Shown here: in pieces, positions 59,818-64,000 of the stretch
Position numbering within the stretch: the stretch's first letter is position 1
How the letters are laid out: every line of letters begins with the position of its first letter
DNA from: Methylibium sp. NZG
Lineage (GTDB): Bacteria > Pseudomonadota > Gammaproteobacteria > Burkholderiales > Burkholderiaceae_C
Length of the DNA stretch: 64,000 nucleotides
NCBI GenBank assembly: GCA_001263235.1
Contig: LGRD01000030.1
Location: 300,919 to 364,918 of the forward strand
Reading direction: 5' to 3'
Notes under the pieces: generated by a model
The model's database searches: none
The model's input: the letters and a program-made list of their open reading frames with translations, nothing else
What the model was told of the DNA's origin: nothing
Program-made: the position numbers and the translations under genes

Positions 59818-61911
59818 TCAGCCAAACGTGTTGCCTTCAGCCGCCAATCGGGCCAACAGCGGCGCAGGCTTCCAGAACTCGGCGTCGTCGCGCGGGTTGG
59901 CGGCAAAGCGCTTCATCGCGGCGACCACGTTGAACAGGCCCACCGTGTCGGCATAACACATCGGCCCGCCGCGGTGCAGCGGGAAACCGTAGCCGGTGAG
60001 GTAGACCATGTCGATGTCAGAGGCGCGCAGCGCGATGCCCTCGTCGACGATCTTCGCACCCTCGTTGACGAGCGAGAAGACGAGCCGGTGCACGATCTCG
60101 TCGTCGCTGATCTTGCGTGGCGTGATGCCCAGCGCCGCGCGGTGCTTCTCCAGCATGTCGGTGACGACGCTGGAAGGAATCGCGTCACGCTTGCCCGGCA
60201 CATAGTCGTACCAGCCGGCGCCGGTCTTCTGGCCGTAGCGGCCGAGTTCGCACAGCAGGTCGGCGGTTTTGCTGTAGCGCATGTGCGGCTTTTCCTGGTA
60301 GCGGCGCTTGCGGATCGCCCAGCCGATGTCGTTACCCGCCAGGTCACCCATGCGGAACGGGCCCATTGCGAAGCCGAACTTCTCGACCGCCTTGTCCACC
60401 TGCGCCGGCGTGCAGCCTTCGTCCAGCAGAAAGCCGGCCTGGCGCGAGTACTGCTCGATCATGCGGTTGCCGATGAAGCCGTCGCAAACGCCGGAGACGA
60501 CGCAGGTTTTCTTGATCTTCTTGCCCAATCCCATCACGGTGGCGAGCACGTCTTTGGCGGTCTTCTCGCCGCGCACCACTTCGAGCAGCTTCATCACGTT
60601 GGCGGGGCTGAAGAAGTGCGTGCCGATCACGTCCTGCGGGCGCTTGGTGAAGCCAGCGATTTTGTCGACGTCGAGCGTGGAGGTGTTGGAGGCCAGGATC
60701 GCGCCAGGCTTCATCACCTCATCCAGCGTCTTGAACACCTTCTCCTTCACGCCCATTTCCTCGAACACGGCTTCGATCACCATGTCGGCGTCTTTCAGGT
60801 CGGCGTAGTTCAGCGTGGTGCTAAGCAAGGCCATGCGCTGCTCGTACTTGTCGGCCTTGAGCTTGCCCTTCTTCACCTGCGCTTCGTAGTTCTTGCGGAT
60901 CGTGGCCACGCCGCGGTCGAGCGCGTCTTGTTTCATCTCGAGCATCACGACGGGCAAGCCGGCGTTGAGGAAGTTCATCGTGATGCCGCCGCCCATCGTG
61001 CCGGCGCCGATGACGGCGAGCTTCTTGATGTCGCGCACCGGCGTGTCGGCCGGCACGTCGGGAATCTTCGTCGTCGCGCGTTCGGCGGTGAAGGCATGGC
61101 GGAGCGCCTTGCACTCGGGCGTGACCATCAGCCCGAGGAACAACTCGCGCTCGACCTTCATGCCGTCGTCGAACTTCATCTTGGCCGACGCGGCGACCGC
61201 CTCGACGCACTTCAGCGGCGCGGGGAAGTTGCGCGACATCGCGCCCACGGTGTTGCGCGCGAACTGGAAGTAGGCGTCGGCGTTCGGGTGCTCGACCTTG
61301 AGGTTGCGCACGAGCGGCAAAGGGCGCTTGTCCGCGACCTCAGCGGCAAACGCCAGCGCACCGGCCATCAAGTCGCCGTCGATCAATTTGTCAAACAGCT
61401 TCTGGCCCGGCGCGGCGGCGAGCAACTCGCTCTTCACCGGCTCGCCGCTGACGATCATGTTCAGCGCGTTCTCGACGCCCAGCACACGCGGCAGGCGCTG
61501 CGTGCCGCCCGCCCCCGGGATCAGGCCGATCTTCACTTCCGGCAGTGCGATCTGCGCGCCCGGCGACACCACGCGGTAGTGGCAGCCCAGCGCCAACTCC
61601 AGCCCGCCGCCCATCGCCACGCTGTGCACGGCTGCGATGGTGGGCTTGCCGCTGGCTTCCAGCGCCAGGATCACGCTGAGCAGGTTGGGCTCGGCCAGCG
61701 CCTTGGGCGAGCCGAACTCGCGGATGTCGGCACCGCCCGAGAACGCCTTGCCGGCGCCGGTGAGCACGATCGCCTTGACGGCCGGGTCGGCCAGCGCCCG
61801 GTCGAGCCCGTTCGCAATGCCGAGGCGGGTGGCGTGGCCCAACCCGTTGACGGGCGGGTTGTCCAGCTTGATGACGGCCACCGGGCCGCGGACTTCGTAT
61901 TGGGCGCTCAT
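59818..61911 (-). CDS. fadB: Multifunctional enoyl-CoA hydratase / 3-hydroxyacyl-CoA dehydrogenase
   Basis: A 697-residue fusion. Residues 1-190 are a crotonase domain with the oxyanion motif AFSGGADIRE and both catalytic Glu (Glu105 in GGGLELALG, Glu125 in LPEVKIG). An NAD-binding dehydrogenase domain starts at the motif IGAGTMGGG (301-309) and a C-terminal 3HCDH domain follows. It runs two steps of beta-oxidation. Subfamily naming between FadB and FadJ is uncertain. It is the first gene of the run and carries a palindromic operator-like site 42 bases upstream. Confidence 0.92.
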   Translation of the reverse strand: MSAQYEVRGPVAVIKLDNPPVNGLGHATRLGIANGLDRALADPAVKAIVLTGAGKAFSGGADIREFGSPKALAEPNLLSVILALEASGKPTIAAVHSVAMGGGLELALGCHYRVVSPGAQIALPEVKIGLIPGAGGTQRLPRVLGVENALNMIVSGEPVKSELLAAAPGQKLFDKLIDGDLMAGALAFAAEVADKRPLPLVRNLKVEHPNADAYFQFARNTVGAMSRNFPAPLKCVEAVAASAKMKFDDGMKVERELFLGLMVTPECKALRHAFTAERATTKIPDVPADTPVRDIKKLAVIGAGTMGGGITMNFLNAGLPVVMLEMKQDALDRGVATIRKNYEAQVKKGKLKADKYEQRMALLSTTLNYADLKDADMVIEAVFEEMGVKEKVFKTLDEVMKPGAILASNTSTLDVDKIAGFTKRPQDVIGTHFFSPANVMKLLEVVRGEKTAKDVLATVMGLGKKIKKTCVVSGVCDGFIGNRMIEQYSRQAGFLLDEGCTPAQVDKAVEKFGFAMGPFRMGDLAGNDIGWAIRKRRYQEKPHMRYSKTADLLCELGRYGQKTGAGWYDYVPGKRDAIPSSVVTDMLEKHRAALGITPRKISDDEIVHRLVFSLVNEGAKIVDEGIALRASDIDMVYLTGYGFPLHRGGPMCYADTVGLFNVVAAMKRFAANPRDDAEFWKPAPLLARLAAEGNTFG

Positions 61912-61952
61912 TGGGTGCGGTCCTCTCGTGACGTGCGTGGGTGCAAAGAGTG

Positions 61953-61974
61953 GAATAGAACGATCGTTCGATTC
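61953..61974. promoter_or_regulatory. Palindromic operator-like site upstream of the fatty-acid operon
   Basis: GAATAGAACGATCGTTCGATTC is a 22-bp inverted repeat with one mismatched pair and a perfect 12-bp core GAACGATCGTTC (61958-61969). It lies 42 bases before the FadB-like start. TetR-family fatty-acid repressors of proteobacteria bind sites of this size and symmetry. The regulator gene is not in the window. Confidence 0.7.
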
Positions 61975-62099
61975 TAGGGCGGCGTCGCCGCACCGGCCTG
62001 TCCCAACGGAGACATGGCGGCTGTCGGCGGTCTCACAGGGGGCCTTGCACTTTACCCTTGTCGAGTTGCCTCGCAGCGTCGCTCGATAAACTCGGGCGG

Positions 62100-63620
62100 G
62101 TGAACGCCCCGCTGAACATCGCAGTTGCCGACCTGCCTGGCACCCCTGCTGCGCCGGTCTGGTCGAACCGGTTCCGCGCGCTGGGCAGCAGCTTCTTCAC
62201 TGAACTGCCGCCGCAGCCGCTGCCCGATCCGCACTGGGTCGCCACCAGCCCCGGTTGCGCCGAACTGCTCGGCCTGCCGCCCGACTGGGCGCAGCGCGAA
62301 GGCTGGAACGCGCTGCAGGTCTTCAGCGGCAACGCGGTGTGGGAGGGCATGCAGCCGCTGGCCAGCGTCTACAGCGGCCACCAGTTCGGCGTGTGGGCGG
62401 GGCAATTGGGCGATGGGCGTGCGCTCTGGCTCGGCGAGATGAGCACGCCTAATGGCCCGATGGAAATGCAGCTCAAGGGCGCCGGCCTCACGCCCTACTC
62501 GCGCATGGGCGACGGGCGCGCGGTGCTGCGTTCGTCGATCCGCGAGTTCCTGTGCTCCGAGGCGATGCACGGCCTGGGCATCCCGACCACGCGTGCGCTG
62601 TGCATCACCGGTTCGACACAGCTGCCAGTGCGCCGCGAGGAAGTCGAAACGGCCGCGGTGGTCGCGCGCGCGGCGCCGAGCTTCATCCGCTTCGGCCACT
62701 TCGAGCACTTTGCGCACCACGAGCAGCCGGCCCCGTTGCGCCAGTTGGCCGACTTCGTGATTGCGCAACACTACCCAGAATGTGCAGACGCTGCGCAACC
62801 TTACGCCGCACTGCTCGAAGCGGTGGCCCGGCGCACGGCTGAACTGATGGCCGACTGGCAGGCCGTCGGCTTCTGCCACGGTGTGATGAACACCGACAAC
62901 ATGTCGATCCTCGGCCTGACGATCGACTACGGCCCGTTCGGCTTTCTCGATCAGTTCGACCCCGGCCACATTTGCAACCACACCGACCACCAGGGTCGAT
63001 ACGCGTACGCGCGCCAGCCGAACGTGGGCTTTTGGAACCTGCACGCGCTGGCGCAGGCGCTGCTGCCGCTGATCGGCGACAGCGACACGGCCTTGACAGC
63101 CCTGGAGCCGTACAAGAGCGCATTCCCGCAGGCGCTGTTGGCCCGCATGCGCGGCAAGCTGGGCCTGCGCCACATCGAGGACGCCGACCGCGCGCTGGTC
63201 GACGACTTGCTCAAACTCATGGCGGCCGACAAGGCCGACTTCACGATCACCTTCCGGCGCCTGGCGAACTTCGGCACCGCGTCCGGGGCCGACAACGCGC
63301 CAGTGCGCGACATGTTCATCGATCGCGACGCCTTCGACGCGTGGGCGCAGCGCTACGCCGAGCGGCTGCAGCTCGAAGGCAGCGTCGACACAGACCGCCG
63401 CCTCGCCATGAACCGCGTCAACCCGCGGGTTGTTTTGCGGAACCATTTGGCCGAAGTCGCGATCCTCCAGGCCAAGGCGGGCGATTTCTCGGAGATCGAG
63501 CGGCTGCTGACGGTACTGAGCCGCCCGTTCGATGAAGCGACCGGATCAGCGGCATCGGCGGCGTACGCCGGCTTCCCGCCCGAGTGGGCGCAATCCATCG
63601 AAGTGTCTTGTTCATCATGA
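62100..63620 (+). CDS. selO: Protein adenylyltransferase SelO (YdiU family)
   Basis: A 506-residue pseudokinase-fold enzyme that transfers AMP to protein hydroxyl groups. Family motifs: [51 protein letters not shown], and [14 protein letters not shown]. It ends VSCSS, with Cys at the third position from the end, the place that is selenocysteine in some homologues and redox-active. GTG at 62100 is chosen; a TTG at 62058 is an alternative. It is divergent from the fadB operon. Confidence 0.9.
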   Translation: MNAPLNIAVADLPGTPAAPVWSNRFRALGSSFFTELPPQPLPDPHWVATSPGCAELLGLPPDWAQREGWNALQVFSGNAVWEGMQPLASVYSGHQFGVWAGQLGDGRALWLGEMSTPNGPMEMQLKGAGLTPYSRMGDGRAVLRSSIREFLCSEAMHGLGIPTTRALCITGSTQLPVRREEVETAAVVARAAPSFIRFGHFEHFAHHEQPAPLRQLADFVIAQHYPECADAAQPYAALLEAVARRTAELMADWQAVGFCHGVMNTDNMSILGLTIDYGPFGFLDQFDPGHICNHTDHQGRYAYARQPNVGFWNLHALAQALLPLIGDSDTALTALEPYKSAFPQALLARMRGKLGLRHIEDADRALVDDLLKLMAADKADFTITFRRLANFGTASGADNAPVRDMFIDRDAFDAWAQRYAERLQLEGSVDTDRRLAMNRVNPRVVLRNHLAEVAILQAKAGDFSEIERLLTVLSRPFDEATGSAASAAYAGFPPEWAQSIEVSCSS

Positions 63621-63704
63621 GTCGCGCTGAAGCCGGCTCACCCAGTTGGGCGGGATAGACTCCGCGCCGCGCCTCCTGCCTGCCCACAGCACAACGCTCC
63701 CCCC

Positions 63705-64000
63705 ATGAAACTGCTGCTCGACTTCCTGCCGATCCTGCTGTTCTTCGGCACCTACAACTACGCCAAGGGCGAGAAGGACTGGGCCGCGCAGTTCGCCACC
63801 GAGCACTTCGGTGCCATCGTTTCGGGCGGCATCGTCGGGCCGGACGAAGCGCCGGTGCTGCTGGCGACCGTCGTCGTCATAGTGGCCACGCTGGCGCAGA
63901 TCGTGATCATGAAGTTGCGCGGCGCCAAGATCGACACGATGCTGTGGATCAGCCTGGCGCTGGTGGTGGTGTTCGGCGGCGCGACGATCTGGTTTCACAA
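63705..64000 (+). CDS. yciB: Septation protein A / YciB-like inner-membrane protein (3' truncated by window edge)
   Basis: The last 296 bases encode about 98 residues beginning MKLLLDFLPILLFFGTYNYA. Two further hydrophobic segments (VLLATVVVIVATLAQIVIM and WISLALVVVFGGATIWF) follow and the sequence runs off the end at WFHK/N. This matches the YciB family, a multi-pass membrane protein linked to intracellular septation. No stop is reached in the window. Confidence 0.85.
   Translation, partial: MKLLLDFLPILLFFGTYNYAKGEKDWAAQFATEHFGAIVSGGIVGPDEAPVLLATVVVIVATLAQIVIMKLRGAKIDTMLWISLALVVVFGGATIWFH

Overview
The window is a piece of a high-GC (roughly two-thirds G+C), gene-dense chromosome. It most likely comes from a Burkholderiales betaproteobacterium of the Comamonadaceae / Rubrivivax-Leptothrix type. 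Evidence: pyrG-kdsA-eno-ftsB gene order, the short Trp-rich membrane protein family common in Comamonadaceae, a class I cytochrome c of the c551 type, LPS biosynthesis (KdsA), frequent GTG starts and 4-bp stop/start overlaps, and GC-rich palindromic intergenic repeats typical of this group. I saw no rRNA, tRNA, CRISPR array, prophage or insertion sequence.

Layout. 1-1.8 kb: 3' end of ilvD, a Trp-rich small protein, a cytochrome c with a clear terminator. 2-19.6 kb: a coherent catabolic island that I read as an acyclic-terpenoid (citronellol/geraniol-type, 'Atu') degradation locus. It has a plus-strand operon (SDR, geranyl-CoA carboxylase-like beta subunit, acyl-CoA dehydrogenase, hydratase, biotin-carrying alpha subunit, second acyl-CoA dehydrogenase, thioesterase), a minus-strand operon (LivH, LivM, LivG, LivF, acyl-CoA synthetase, periplasmic binding protein), and a plus-strand operon (TetR regulator, AtuA in two overlapping genes). 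A perfect 18-bp palindrome before the first operon recurs (15/18) in the livH/tetR divergent promoter, suggesting one TetR regulon over all three units.

19.6-32 kb: mixed metabolic and repair genes: a Gfo/Idh/MocA oxidoreductase, a YXWGXW lipoprotein, a frameshifted Tat-type histidine phosphatase, a crotonase, an Ada-AraC-AlkA fusion coupled to ogt, a DMT exporter, a hypothetical protein, a class III cyclase/STAND ATPase, a lipoprotein, trmJ and suhB. 32-37 kb: a ribbon-helix-helix/PIN toxin-antitoxin pair translationally chained to mutS, then an Anbu-type proteasome homologue joined to an alpha/beta hydrolase. 37-41.4 kb: pyrG-kdsA-eno-ftsB. 41.4-43.8 kb: PnuC transporter plus nicotinamide riboside kinase, ended by a large inverted repeat, then a convergent membrane protein. 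44-48 kb: a secreted esterase, an HI0933-type flavoprotein, a DUF1223 thioredoxin-like protein and an ASCH-domain protein, in two tail-to-tail overlapping pairs.

48-61.9 kb: a long minus-strand run of twelve fatty-acid catabolism and related genes (multifunctional FadB-like protein, M20 peptidase, thiolase, Sel1-like secreted protein, DmdC-type acyl-CoA dehydrogenase, small membrane protein, SDR, thioesterase, MDR reductase, AidB-like dehydrogenase, GST, SDR). It is headed by a GAACGATCGTTC palindrome that looks like a TetR-type fatty-acid operator and is interrupted once by a palindromic repeat. 62-64 kb: selO (protein AMPylase) and the 5' end of yciB. Most genes belong to known families. 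The least-described items are the operator-linked terpenoid island with its transporter, the split AtuA, the toxin-antitoxin/mutS chain and the cyclase-STAND protein.
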